In this document: positions 53,365-61,969 of the stretch, piece after piece
Layout: the number at the start of each line of letters is the position of its first letter
Numbering within the stretch: position 1 is the first letter of the stretch
Origin: Symbiodinium natans
Lineage: Eukaryota > Sar > Dinophyceae > Suessiales > Symbiodiniaceae
Assembly (NCBI GenBank): GCA_905221605.1
Contig: CAJNDS010000405.1
Coordinates: 67,501 to 131,500, forward strand
Direction: 5' to 3'
Length of the DNA stretch: 64,000 nucleotides
The notes under the pieces: model-generated
What the model was told of the DNA's origin: nothing
What the model saw: only the letters and a program-made list of their open reading frames with translations
Databases searched by the model: none
Translations under genes and position numbers: made by a program

Positions 53365-53900
53365 GCCTGGCACAAAGGTTTCTGTTGCCCTTCGGCTCTA
53401 CAACACCGTAGAGCACCCCTTCGTCTCGAAGGCCGCCGGCATCCCCTGGCACACTTTCGCGGGCCAAAAGCGCGCCTGGAGCTGGAGATTCCAGCTTTTC
53501 GTACGCCTGGCACAGAGGTTTCTGTGGCCTTTTGGCTCTATGTGTAGGTAGAGCCACCACACAGCGTCCCTTCGTTTCGAAGGCCGCCAGCATCCCCTGG
53601 CGCACTTTCGCGGGCCAAAAGCGCGCCTGGAGCTGGAGATTCCAGCTTTTTGCATCCTGGCACACAGGTTTCTGTTGCCCTTTGGCTCTATAACACTGTA
53701 GAGCATCCGTTCGTTTCGAAGGCCGCCAGCATCCCCTGGCGCACTTTCGCGGGCCAAAAGCGCGCCTGGAGCTGGAGATTCCAGCTTTTCGCATGCCTGG
53801 CGCAAAGGTTTCTGTTGCCCTTTGGCTCAATAACGCCGTAGAGCATCCCTTCGTTTCGAAGGCCGCCAGCATTCTTTGGCGCACTTTCGCGGGCCAAAAG
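53365..53900. repeat. 140/150-bp tandem repeat, four copies
   Basis: Copies start at 53365, 53505, 53655 and 53795 (140, 150, 140 and at least 106 bp), each with GCCTGGCAC...TTTCTGTTGCCC...TCGAAGGCCGCC...GCGGGCCAAAAGCGCGCCTG. The 287-codon minus ORF across it reads the same DNA in a different frame in successive copies, so it is not called as a gene. Confidence 0.95.
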
Positions 53901-54144
53901 ATTCTTAGACTATGGGTAAAACGTAGCACCCATGGAATTTGTTGATTAGAGAAAAGTAGTTTCAGAACTCGCTGTGTCGAAGAACCAAAGTCTCGACTTT
54001 CAGAGGAAAGTAAAATTGTTTCTTCATAGACCACCTCCTGTTTCATCTGGAATAACCACATACTTCCATTTATGCCACGATGATCACGATGTTGTAAAGC
54101 ATTCATATGGTTACATTGCAGTTGCTATATGGTGCTTTTTTGGG

Positions 54145-54290
54145 TGGCTGCAAAACGGTTTTAAACGGTTTTGGGGCACCGTAAATGGGGTCAAAAATCC
54201 AAAACTATTCAAAACTATTAAAAACGGTTTTAAAACGGTTTTGCCGGCACACTGGGGCGCTCCAAAACGGTTTTAAACGGTTTTGGGGCA
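54145..54290 (+). repeat. AAACGGTTTT repeat cluster
   Basis: AAACGGTTTTAAACGGTTTT and close variants occur six times; each pair is palindromic-like. Confidence 0.85.
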
Positions 54291-55467
54291 ACCCTTTTTG
54301 TACTCTTCAAGATACACGAAAAGTGGCTCCGCAGCCAAGTTTCACCAGCCTAGAGCAACACACCTGCATAAACCCTAAACCCTAAACGACGTAAACCCTG
54401 AAACCCAGCACCGAAGCGCAAGCCCTCCAACCAACCTTTTTAATGACCACCGCCAGGCGATGGTCATTAAACCCTAAACCCTTTCCCTTTTAAGGTGGGT
54501 TTAGGGGGTCTAAGGTTCAGGGTTGGAGGACCTAACCCCTAAAGCCTAAGCAGCCGCACCGCGGCCGACATGGAGCAACAGTGCTTAAACCTAAGCCGCT
54601 TAGCCCAAAATTCCTAAACCCGAGACCTAAACCCAAGGTTGGCTAAGAGCCCTGACACTGTTTAATGACCACCGTCAGGCGATCCTAGAAGCCTAAACCC
54701 CAAAACACCTAGAAACCCTAAACCCCAGCCCCGAAGCGTAGGCCCTGCAACCTTGTTAATGACCACCGCCAGGCGATGGCCATTAAACCCTAAACCCGAG
54801 CCCCAAACCCGAGATCTAAACCCAAGGTTGTCTAAGAGCCCTGACACCCTGTTTAATGGCCACCGCCAGGCGATGGGGCAACCCTTTTTGTACTCTTCAA
54901 GATACACGAAAAGTGGCTCCGCAGCCAAGTTTCACCAGCCTAGAGCAACACACCTGCAAAAACCCTAAACCCTAAACGACGTAAACCCTGAAACCCAGCC
55001 CCGAAGCGCAAGCCCTCCAACCAACCTTTTTAATGACCACCGCCAGGCGATGGTCATTAAACCCTAAACCCTTTCCCTTTTCAGGTGGGTTTAGGGGGTG
55101 TAAGGGTTCAGGGTTGGAGGACCTAACCCCTAAAGCCTAAGCAGCCGCACCGCGGCCGACATGGAGCAACAGTGCTTAAACCTAAGCCGCTTAGCCCAAA
55201 ATTCCTAAACCCGAGACCTAAACCCAAGGTTGGCTAAGAGCCCTGACACTGTTTAATGACCACCGTCAGGCGATCCTAGAAGCCTAAACCCCAAAACACC
55301 TAGAAACCCTAAACCCCAGCCCCGAAGCGCAGGCCCTCCAACCTTGTTGATGACCACCGCCAGGCGATGGCCATTAAACCCTAAACCCGAGCCCCAAACC
55401 CGAGATCTAAACCCAAGGTTGTCTAAGAGCCCTGACACCCTGTTTAATGGCCACTGCCAGGCGATGG
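54286..55467. repeat. 590-bp tandem duplication
   Basis: Sequence from 54286 recurs at 54876 with offset 590, then 591 after one indel (CTAAGGTTCAG versus TAAGGGTTCAG). The copies are almost identical. The first junction is GATGGGGCAACCC. Confidence 0.95.
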
Positions 55468-55646
55468 CCATTAAACGCCTAAACCCTAAACCCTTTTGTT
55501 TAATAACCACCGCCAGGCGATGGCCATGAAACGCCTAAACCCCAAACCCTTTTGTTTAATGACCACCGCCAGGCGATTGTCATTAAACCCTCAACCCTCA
55601 ACCCTCAACCCTGTGTTTAATGGGCGCCCCAGAGCGGCCATTAAAC
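54439..55646. repeat. Eleven copies of a 33-bp hairpin
   Basis: TTTAATGACCACCGCCAGGC...TGGTCATTAAA has 11-bp complementary arms. Copies lie at 54439, 54661 (left arm), 54755, 54852 (left arm), 55029, 55252 (left arm), 55346, 55443, 55499, 55555 and 55617. Arm changes are often matched in both arms (GGTCATTAAA/GGCCATTAAA). Confidence 0.9.
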
Positions 55647-55725
55647 TCCTAAATTGCAGCACCACCCCTCCCCCCCCCACCCCCCACTCCGGGCCTAAGG
55701 CTTAAAAACCAAGCGATTTTGTATC

Positions 55726-55839
55726 AATTGGCTCCTGTAAGCAATCACGAAAAGGTTCACGCAAATTTTCTATAACACAAAGTTTTGTGTGATAGAAAAT
55801 TTACGTGAATCTTTACGTGATTGCTTACAGGAGCCAATT
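55726..55839. repeat. 114-bp inverted repeat
   Basis: AATTGGCTCCTGTAAGCAAT and ATTGCTTACAGGAGCCAATT are perfect ends; the arms stay paired for about 50 bp around AACACAAAGTTTTGTGT. Confidence 0.92.
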
Positions 55840-56031
55840 CATTTACGTGAACATTTACGCGATTCCCTACGTGACTTCCGACGCCAATTTGCTTGCCTGA
55901 CATTTGCCCCAACTTAAAGAGGCTGATATCTGGTATAAGGTTTGGGGTTTAGGGTTTAGGGTTTGGGGTTTAGGGCGTCTATCGGGCTTGTTAATATGGT
56001 CACTTCTCTCAATTCTGAGGGGCGGCCGCTT

Positions 56032-56116
56032 GGGATTATCCTCACAATCCTTAATAGGTTTTGACAGGGCTACTAGAGTCCCTATTAAGGGCTGCTAGTA
56101 GAAGGGTGCACATCCC
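56032..56116. mobile_element. MITE-like family A, copy 6
   Basis: GGGATTATCCTCACAATCCT left, GGGCTGCTAGTAGAAGGGTG and CACATCCC right. Confidence 0.6.
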
Positions 56117-56228
56117 AAGCGGCCCCTCGATTTCAGGGTACCCCAAAAAAGGGACCATGATTTTGAGAACTGACCATGTAAGTGTTCGGAGGGCTCTGCT
56201 TTAGGGCTTCGGATGTTAGGGTTTGATA

Positions 56229-56315
56229 GGGTTCAGGGTTTAGGGTTTAGGGTTTAGGGTTTAGGGTTTAGGGTTTAGGGTTTAGGGTTTAGGGTTTAGG
56301 GTTTAGGGTTTAGGG
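56229..56315 (+). repeat. TTTAGGG array, about 12 units
   Basis: Perfect units. Confidence 0.97.
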
Positions 56316-56431
56316 CTCAGGGAGTTGGGGGTGTAGGCCAGGTTTTTTTCTCAGAGGGCTTAGAAGGGCGAGGATGGGCATCTGAGCGGTGTCGCACATA
56401 GGGCTAAGCTTAGGGCTATAGGGCTGTTCAC

Positions 56432-56580
56432 TGGCCCTATAACCCTAAACCCTAAACCCTAAACCCTAAACCCCATAACCCTAAACCCTAAACCCTATAG
56501 CCCTAAACCCTAAACCCTATAACCCTAGGCCCTATATCCGATAACCCTAGAACCCTATAACCCTAAACCCCAAACCCTAA
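56432..56580 (-). repeat. CCCTAAA/CCCTATAA array
   Basis: Blocks of CCCTAAA separated by CCCTATAA four times. Confidence 0.93.
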
Positions 56581-56618
56581 ACCCTAGGCTCTGACGAGTC
56601 GAGGGTTGTGGGGCCTAT

Positions 56619-56757
56619 ACTTGGAGGTTCATGGTACTTAGTAATTATAACTGTACTTATAACCCAAACTATAACTCTATTAGGGCACTTAAGGGGCTTA
56701 TAAGTACAGTTATAAGTACAGATATAATTGGTTAATAAGTACCATGAGCCTTCAAGT
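56619..56757. mobile_element. MITE-like family E, copy 1
   Basis: ACTTGGAGGTTCATGGTACT left and GTACCATGAGCCTTCAAGT right. The whole 139 bp folds (TATAACTGTACTTATAACCC with TTATAAGTACAGTTATAAGT). Confidence 0.9.
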
Positions 56758-56844
56758 AGAGGCCGAAGTGAGAACTTGTTGCTAAGGCCCTCGGGGAGGG
56801 GTTTATAACCTTCCTGAGTTTCAGAGCAACGTGGACATTGTTTA

Positions 56845-56892
56845 GGGTTTAGGGTTTAGGGTTCAGGGTTTAAGGTTTAGGGTTTAGGGTTT
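56845..56892 (+). repeat. TTTAGGG array
   Basis: Seven units with variants. Confidence 0.93.
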
Positions 56893-56934
56893 CGGATAGG
56901 TTGCAAAGCGCAAGTATCCTAAACCCCCACGAAC

Positions 56935-57022
56935 GCCTGCAGCAACAACCCCGACCCGAAGCCTTTGCAGTCCCAGTGGCGGAAAGGCTGCTCCGGAAAA
57001 ACTGGGATGGTTGCCCCCGCAG
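56935..57022 (-). CDS. Possible exon
   Basis: After CCCTGTCAG the minus strand encodes GTAGATIPVFPEQPFRHWDC then KGFGSG. Confidence 0.3.
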
Positions 57023-57046
57023 TGCCCTGACAGGGGGTGTAGGGAC

Positions 57047-57108
57047 CCTAAACCCTAAACCCTAAACCCTAAACCCTAAACCCAAACCCTAAACCCTAAA
57101 CCCTAAAC
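57047..57108 (-). repeat. CCCTAAA array
   Basis: Eight units. Confidence 0.96.
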
Positions 57109-57474
57109 CAGGGGGAGGGCTGCGGGCCAAGCTTTGAGGTTGCGTGCTCTCGGGGCTTGAAGCTCGGGGTTCTCCTCTTAGGTTTGAGGAGTTTAGGGTT
57201 TAGTGTTAAGGGCAGATTCTCCCTAAACCCTAAGCCCTAAGCCCTAAACCCTAAACCCCCCAAAAAAAACTAAACCCTAAACCCTACGTAAACCCTAGGC
57301 CCTAAACCCTAAACCCTAAACCCAGCTTGTCTCAGAGGCACTGAGAGGAGACAGGGAGGTAAAGATGAGGAGAGACAGGGAGATGTGGAGAGAAATGGAC
57401 AAATCCAAAGCAAAAAGAGAGAGAGAGAGAGAGTTGAGGCCCCCAAACCGTAAACCCCAAACCCTAAACCTTAG

Positions 57475-57592
57475 TTGTCCAGTACCTAGGGGTTTTAAAG
57501 GTTAACCTTTGGGATTATAAGGGGAATGTATTAACCCAAAAAGGTTAAAGGTTACCTACTCTACTACTGGGAAACCCTCTGACAAGGGCACC
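57475..57592. mobile_element. MITE-like family J, copy 1
   Basis: TTGTCCAGTACCTAGGGG, AAGGTTAACCTTTGGGATTA, AACCCAAAAAGGTTAA and CTACTCTACTACTGGG recur in order at 59713-59865. Confidence 0.6.
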
Positions 57593-57889
57593 CGGGGCCT
57601 TATGAGACCCTCTGGCGAAAGTAGCCCTATCAAGAAGATCCTAGCCCTGGCCGTGGGTGTCAGAACTTCCCATCCCCCCCCCCCCCCAGAGCCCAATTTC
57701 CTTCGTTTCGATGATGTGTTACTGAATTTTTGGAACACAAAGCCAACACACCTCACCTTTTGGCACCTGGGTTCCTGCCTGACCTATCAAGCACGTGCAC
57801 CTTCTACGGCCCCCCTGAACCCCTCAAGCCTCGACAAACTTCAACCCCCAAAACCCATCATTAGCCCCAAAACCTCCAAATCTGGACTC

Positions 57890-58035
57890 TGACCTCGACT
57901 CTGACGTAGTCGAACCTCAGCGTGCTTTTGGAACCGCTGACTGCGCGAAGGCATTCGAACTCAATGGTAGGCCCTCGCCTGGCACTGCTCCGGAAAAGTG
58001 AACCCGGCGGGAGCGTCCACGACGACGTATCCACC
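57890..58035 (-). CDS. Coding island with a frame change, repeat-like protein
   Basis: From 58035 the minus strand reads GGYVVVDAPAGFTFPEQCQA then RAYH and stops at 57961. A second frame over the lower half reads EFECLRAVSGSKSTLRFDYV. Both have G/C-rich third positions and end where the other starts. A frameshift, an unseen splice or a sequence error may join them. VVVDAPAGFTFP..C is a motif type I recall from alveolate surface proteins. Confidence 0.45.
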
Positions 58036-58144
58036 GGCCCTGATCTAGTATTATTCAGTGGCGTAACATGAGCTCTTATCAACATGAGGTGATTTTGAGC
58101 ATCGTAGGATTTAGTGTTGGTGGGTTTGTGGCTTCAAAGCCTTG

Positions 58145-58293
58145 GGTGGTTTCGGGGTTCATGGTAGCTAGTAGCCAATTACAACTGTACTTATAACCCA
58201 AATTATTACTATATTAGGGCACTTAAGGGGCTTATAAGTACAGTTATAGGTACAGTTGTAATTGGTTAATAAGTACCATGAACCTTCAAGTGG
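58145..58293. mobile_element. MITE-like family E, copy 2
   Basis: GGGTTCATGGTAGCTAGTAG to TACCATGAACCTTCAAG. GTGGTTTCGG(G/A)GTTC flanks both sides, a possible target duplication. Confidence 0.85.
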
Positions 58294-58307
58294 TTTCGGA
58301 GTTCGGG

Positions 58308-58376
58308 ATTTTGGGAGCGGGGGACGGGCCCCAAGTAGATTCTGAGTTCCGAGCCTCGACCGCGGAAATCACACTT
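58308..58376 (-). CDS. Possible exon
   Basis: After AAGCAAAG the minus strand encodes KCDFRGRGSELRIYLGPVPR. Confidence 0.35.
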
Positions 58377-58394
58377 CTTTGCTTCAAGGACCTA

Positions 58395-58545
58395 CACCCT
58401 AAACCCTAAACCCTAAACCCTGAACCCAAAACCCAAAACCCAAAACCCAAAACCCAAAACCCTAAACCCTAAACCTTAAACCCTAACCCTACACCCTAAA
58501 CCATAAATCCTAAACCCTAGACCCTAGACCCTAGGATCTAGGTCC
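58395..58545 (-). repeat. CCCTAAA/CCCAAAA/CCCTAGA array
   Basis: Uniform CCCAAAA 7-mers (six) between CCCTAAA blocks. Confidence 0.93.
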
Positions 58546-58654
58546 GGGCCCGGGGTTTGAGATTCAAAGGGCTGATTTCGACCTTTGGAAAGTTGAGTTC
58601 ATGGGGCTCGAACCCCCCGGCCGAAAACCTCCAGTCTGAAATGTCCTAAAGATT

Positions 58655-58750
58655 GGGATGCTCCCCCTTGTACTAACAGTCCTGAATCGGGACTATAGCA
58701 CCCCCTTTTATATTCTTTTTTCAGGACTGTTCGTATAAGGGGAACATCCC
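58655..58750. mobile_element. MITE-like family A, copy 7
   Basis: GGGATGCTCCCCCTTGTACT left, TTCGTATAAGGGGAACATCC right. Confidence 0.8.
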
Positions 58751-58888
58751 ACTCAACCCTAAACCCTAAACCCGTAACCCGTAACCGGTAACCTGTCGTG
58801 GAGGACCGGTGCCTTGGTTGGATATGAATTCAGCTTGACGTTGGTCTACTCACATTTTGCTTGGTCTCCCAGTAACCATATCATCATA

Positions 58889-58966
58889 CGGGCACCCTTT
58901 TTTGGGGTTAGATAACGTATAAGGGAACCTTGAACCAAAAAAGGGAAAAGGGCACCACTGGGCCAC
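58889..58966. mobile_element. MITE-like family D, copy 4
   Basis: GGGCACCCTTTTTTGGGGTT to AAAAGGGCACCACTGGGCCA; core GTATAAGGGAACCTTGAACC. Confidence 0.7.
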
Positions 58967-59061
58967 CGAGTTTGGGATTTGGAATAGGGAAACTGCTTAA
59001 CATTGGGTTGGACTGAACGCCTGCAGTGTCTGCACTGGGAGCTGAAATGTCCAGTCTGCAA

Positions 59062-59100
59062 TTTAGGGTTTAGGGTTTATAGGGTTTAGGGTTTAGGGTT
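59062..59100 (+). repeat. Short TTTAGGG array
   Basis: Five units. Confidence 0.9.
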
Positions 59101-59265
59101 TTACGCTTTAGTATATAGGGTTCAGGGTTCCTCCCCACCCTGAAGTTTGGGTCTCAGCATCCGGCGGCACGGCAGTGGAGGATCGGAAGCGGAGTAGCAG
59201 TGGCCGGGTGGTCAACTTAGGCATCGGAAGTAGGGACTTCACACAAGTTTTTTGGCTGGGATGGA

Positions 59266-59405
59266 GGGTTCAGGGTTCAGGGTTCAGGGTTCAGGGTTCA
59301 GGGTTCAGGGTTCAGGGTTCAGGGTTCAGGGTTCAGGGTTCAGGGTTCAGGGTTCAGGGTTTAGGGTTTAGGGTTTAGGGTTTAGGGTTTAGGGTTTAGG
59401 GTTTC
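59266..59405 (+). repeat. GTTCAGG array (about 13 units) then TTTAGGG
   Basis: A uniform TTCAGGG block (the unit type known from apicomplexan telomeres) joined directly to TTTAGGG units. Confidence 0.98.
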
Positions 59406-59439
59406 AGGACTTTGGGGACCACATGGACAATAAACGTGG

Positions 59440-59965
59440 GGCTGTATACCCCTTTGCTACTAAAATAATCCCTATCAAGGTATATGAACCATAAACCTTT
59501 TCGGGCTCAGTTCGCCCGCAAGTTAGTCTTCAGGTTGGGACGGCGGGTTGTGCAGTCTTGTCTTGGCCCAGAAGTAACCAACCCTAAAACCTAAACTCTA
59601 AACCCTAAACCCCAAACTGCCTAAACCCTAAACCCCTCTCAACTCTGGAAGCCTTCACCCCGCAAGCATCGGACTGCCACACAAAATCCCTTCGCGCTCA
59701 TTCTTCTATAGGGGATCCCCAGTTGTCCAGTATCCTAGGGGAAGGAAGGTTCACCTCTGGGATCAGAAAAGGAAGCCTGAACCCCAAGAAGGTTCAAGCG
59801 CGCCCTGTCCCAAGCGAAGCGAGGTTAGAATATGTTCAAGGATATCTACTCGACTACTACCCTTGCGACCAAATGAGCCCCAAAATTGGGGTCATATATA
59901 CCCTATTCCCTACCTAAAGTACATGAACCATAAACCCTTTCAGGCTTCATTGCGTCCTTAAGGTA
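59440..59965. repeat. Duplicated segment flanking MITE-like family J, copy 2
   Basis: ATGAACCATAAACC(T/C)TTTC.GGCT..GTTCGCCCGCAAG-like sequence occurs at 59484 and 59926, the second after a family J copy (59713-59865). Confidence 0.5.
59640..59695 (-). CDS. Possible micro-exon (F.V.V.C part)
   Basis: One minus frame reads MSAKGFCVAVRCLRGEGFQ, resembling F.VAV.C..GY.G. Confidence 0.3.
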
Positions 59966-60080
59966 AGGAGAGCTGTGAATGCTGCTGCGGACCAGGGAGC
60001 TGTGTAAATCAGAACTCGGGTCGCAAAGGCTTTGAGGGGTTCTCTGAAGGGTTGAAGGTTCAGGGTTGGGGTTTGGGGTT

Positions 60081-60187
60081 GGGATGTTCCCCCTTCTGCT
60101 GGGAGGCCTGAATAGGGATTACAATACCCCCCCCCCCCCCATATTAGAGTCCCTATCAAGGACTGTTAGTATAAGGGGGAACATCCC
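60081..60187. mobile_element. MITE-like family A, copy 8
   Basis: GGGATGTTCCCCCTTCTGCT left, CTGTTAGTATAAGGGGGAAC right, with a C16 run inside. Confidence 0.85.
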
Positions 60188-60213
60188 AAGGTGTAGGCCC
60201 TAAGGTTGAGGGC

Positions 60214-60405
60214 GTGTTTCCTCATGTTTCCTCCAGCGGACTCTAAACCCTAAACCCTAAACCCTAAACCCTTGCATCAAACGTAAACCCTAAACCCTAA
60301 ACTTCCTCATGTTTCCTCCAGCGGACTCTAAACCCTAAACCCTAAACCCTAAACCCTAAACCCTAAACTTCCTCATGTTTCCTTCAGCGGACTCCAGCAG
60401 CGACT
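60214..60405 (+). repeat. Threefold repeat of a CCTCATGTTTCCTCCAGCGGACTC unit with CCCTAAA arrays
   Basis: TTCCTCATGTTTCC(T)CCAGCGG occurs at 60216, 60303 and 60369. The first two are followed by CCCTAAA arrays and the third by unique GC-rich sequence. Confidence 0.93.
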
Positions 60406-60500
60406 TCCGCGCCAAGAAAAGGCTCCTGCTTGCCCGTGACTTGGCTCTGCGAGCGCGGCCAGTCCCAGTTGGTGACCACTTACGTTATATTCATGTAACT
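60370..60500. other. Island open on both strands
   Basis: Plus: after TTTCCTTCAG, ADSSSDFRAKKRLLLARDLA. Minus: VTNWDWPRSQSQVTGKQEPF. Codon bias does not separate them; no call. Confidence 0.3.
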
Positions 60501-60547
60501 TGAAAGCTTAACCTACAAGTGGGTTTAGGGTTTAGGGTTTAGGGGCA

Positions 60548-60639
60548 AGTGGTCCAAAACTTAACACCTTCCCGCCCCCTTGCACGCCCGGAGAACAGGT
60601 CACCCAAGTGCCCACGATCGACGCGCGACTAGGGTTGAC
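60548..60639 (-). CDS. Possible exon (VTCSPG part)
   Basis: The minus strand reads SIVGTWVTCSPGVQGGGKVL, very like FDVTVTCSPGYEG in the repeat family; ends undefined. Confidence 0.4.
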
Positions 60640-60647
60640 GGTCTTAC

Positions 60648-60792
60648 CAGTGTGTGCTTAAGAGCCCCTCCCAAAAAACAAATGTAATAAATAGCTAGGT
60701 AGTCTTCCTTACAAGGAGAATGGGGTTTTAGGGTTTTAGGGTTTTAATTAGGGTTTAGGGTGATATAGGGATTGTTCTTATGCAAACCGTAG
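60648..60792. mobile_element. MITE-like family B, copy 9, with telomere-like units inside
   Basis: GTGTGCTTAAGAGCCCC left and TTATGCAAACCGTAG right. GGGTTTTA and TTTAGGG units occupy 60721-60760, and the shared ATATAGGGATTGTTCTTATG follows. Confidence 0.65.
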
Positions 60793-60796
60793 TTTA

Positions 60797-60877
60797 GGCG
60801 TGCTGGAAAGATCCCGGCTTCGGCCCAGTGTCGAACAGATCCCGCGCCCCTACGCCCAGGCGGCCCGACCCAAACCT
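60797..60877 (-). CDS. Possible exon
   Basis: After GTCTGCAG the minus strand encodes RFGSGRLGVGARDLFDTGPK then PGSFQHA. Confidence 0.35.
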
Positions 60878-60901
60878 CTGCAGACTCTGATAAGTGCCCT
60901 G

Positions 60902-60975
60902 ATGGTTTAGGGTTTAGGGTTTAGGGTTTAGGGTTTAGGGTTTGGGGTTTGGGGTTTGGGGTTGAGGGTTTAGGG
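60902..60975 (+). repeat. TTTAGGG/TTTGGGG array
   Basis: Ten units. Confidence 0.96.
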
Positions 60976-61055
60976 ATCGAGGATGGCCCTAAAACCCTCT
61001 GAGAGATATTCCGGGACATGATCCTCTTGAACCCACTCAGGCAACATGTAACATG

Positions 61056-61230
61056 CCCAGATCTTCCTAAACCACTTAATCAAGGAATATACCCTAACTC
61101 ATAATTAGGATCCTTATCATGAAATAGAGTATATTCCTTAATTAAGGAATATGCCCTAATTCATCATCAGGATCCTTATCATTGAATTAGGGTATATTCC
61201 TTAATGAAGGGGTTTTGGCGAAGATCTGGG
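61056..61230. mobile_element. MITE-like family C, copy 3, internally duplicated
   Basis: CCCAGATCTTCCTAAACCAC to GGGGTTTTGGCGAAGATCTG. The inner hairpin GGAATATACCCTAACTCATA...TATTCCTTAATTAAGG occurs twice. Exon-like open sequence lies next to its left end (EIFRDMILLNPLRQH on +, LPEWVQEDHVPEYLSEGF on -). Confidence 0.88.
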
Positions 61231-61249
61231 TGCCCCAGGCCGACAACTT

Positions 61250-61384
61250 GGGAGGTTCCCCCTGAAAGCGAACAGCTCCTTAATAGGGATTAAAGTTTAG
61301 GGTTTAGGGTTTAGGGTTTAGGGTTTAGGGTTTATGGGTACTATAGTCCCTATTAAGGACTGTTAGAATAAAGGGGAACACCCC
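61250..61384. mobile_element. MITE-like family A, copy 9, with a TTTAGGG array in its loop
   Basis: GGGAGGTTCCCCCTGAAAGC left and GGACTGTTAGAATAAAGGGG right are family A arms. Six perfect TTTAGGG units (61289-61334) lie between TTAATAGGGATTA and TACTATAGTCCCTATTAA. Confidence 0.85.
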
Positions 61385-61837
61385 AACCGAAAACCCTAAA
61401 CCCAACGGCCTCCTCCGCCGTGAGATTTGTTCTACTCAGGAACTCCCAGCAACTGACAGAACTTGTCTCAAGAAACCCGGGGAAACTTCACAAAATGGAG
61501 GCTTCATCTTCTGCCCACTAGCCTAAACCCTAAACCCTAAGTCCCAAATTGAAATCGACTCCTGGAACCAACACTGTTCGGCCGATCTGAAAACCTCCTG
61601 AGCCCCCCTAAACCATCCTGGGCCCTAAAATCCCTAAAGTCCTAAGCCCTAAACGCTAAACCGTGCTAACCTCTAAACCAGGCTAAACCCCAAACCCTGC
61701 CCTAAACCATGCTAAACCCCAAACCCCAAACCCTAAACCCCAAACTCCAAACCCTAAACCCTAAACCCCAAACCCTAAACCCCAACCTCCAAGCCCCAAA
61801 CCCCAAACTCCCAAGCCCCAAACTCCCCAGCCCCTGC

Positions 61838-61901
61838 AAGGCTCCCGGGCGTTGTACACGAAGGGCAGCTCCCTGAGCTCCAGGGCCTCCGCTGTGAGGC
61901 A
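61838..61901 (-). CDS. Probable micro-exon
   Basis: CTCCCCAAG and the GC-type donor GCAGGG bound CLTAEALELRELPFVYNARE; strongly G/C third positions. Confidence 0.4.
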
Positions 61902-61969
61902 CTTGGGGAGGCTTTGTGGGGCTTCTTTTTTTTGTTCTTCTTCTTTGTTTTCTTTTTTTTTGTGAGGGG

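Larger units (their letters stand above)
53222..55938. mobile_element. 2.7-kb element with perfect 25-bp terminal inverted repeats
   Basis: Bases 53222-53246 (TTATACCAGATATCAGCCTC...) and 55914-55938 are exact reverse complements. Both ends abut telomere-type repeats. Subterminal arms (GACGTCGGAAGTCACGTA near 53297 and TACGTGACTTCCGACGCC near 55868) are also inverted. Inside are a four-copy 140/150-bp tandem repeat, a AAACGGTTTT-rich stretch, a 590-bp tandem duplication, eleven 33-bp hairpins and a 114-bp inverted repeat. No transposase is recognised, so it looks like a large non-autonomous DNA element. Confidence 0.9.

Noticed and set aside
53243-54106. 287-codon minus ORF as a repeat protein
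   Set aside because: The DNA repeat is read in different frames in successive copies (units of 140 and 150 bp), so protein repeats are not conserved as protein.
57602-57892. 96-codon + ORF with a Pro run
   Set aside because: Overlaps family J element and a C15 run; composition partly repeat-derived; no recognisable domain.
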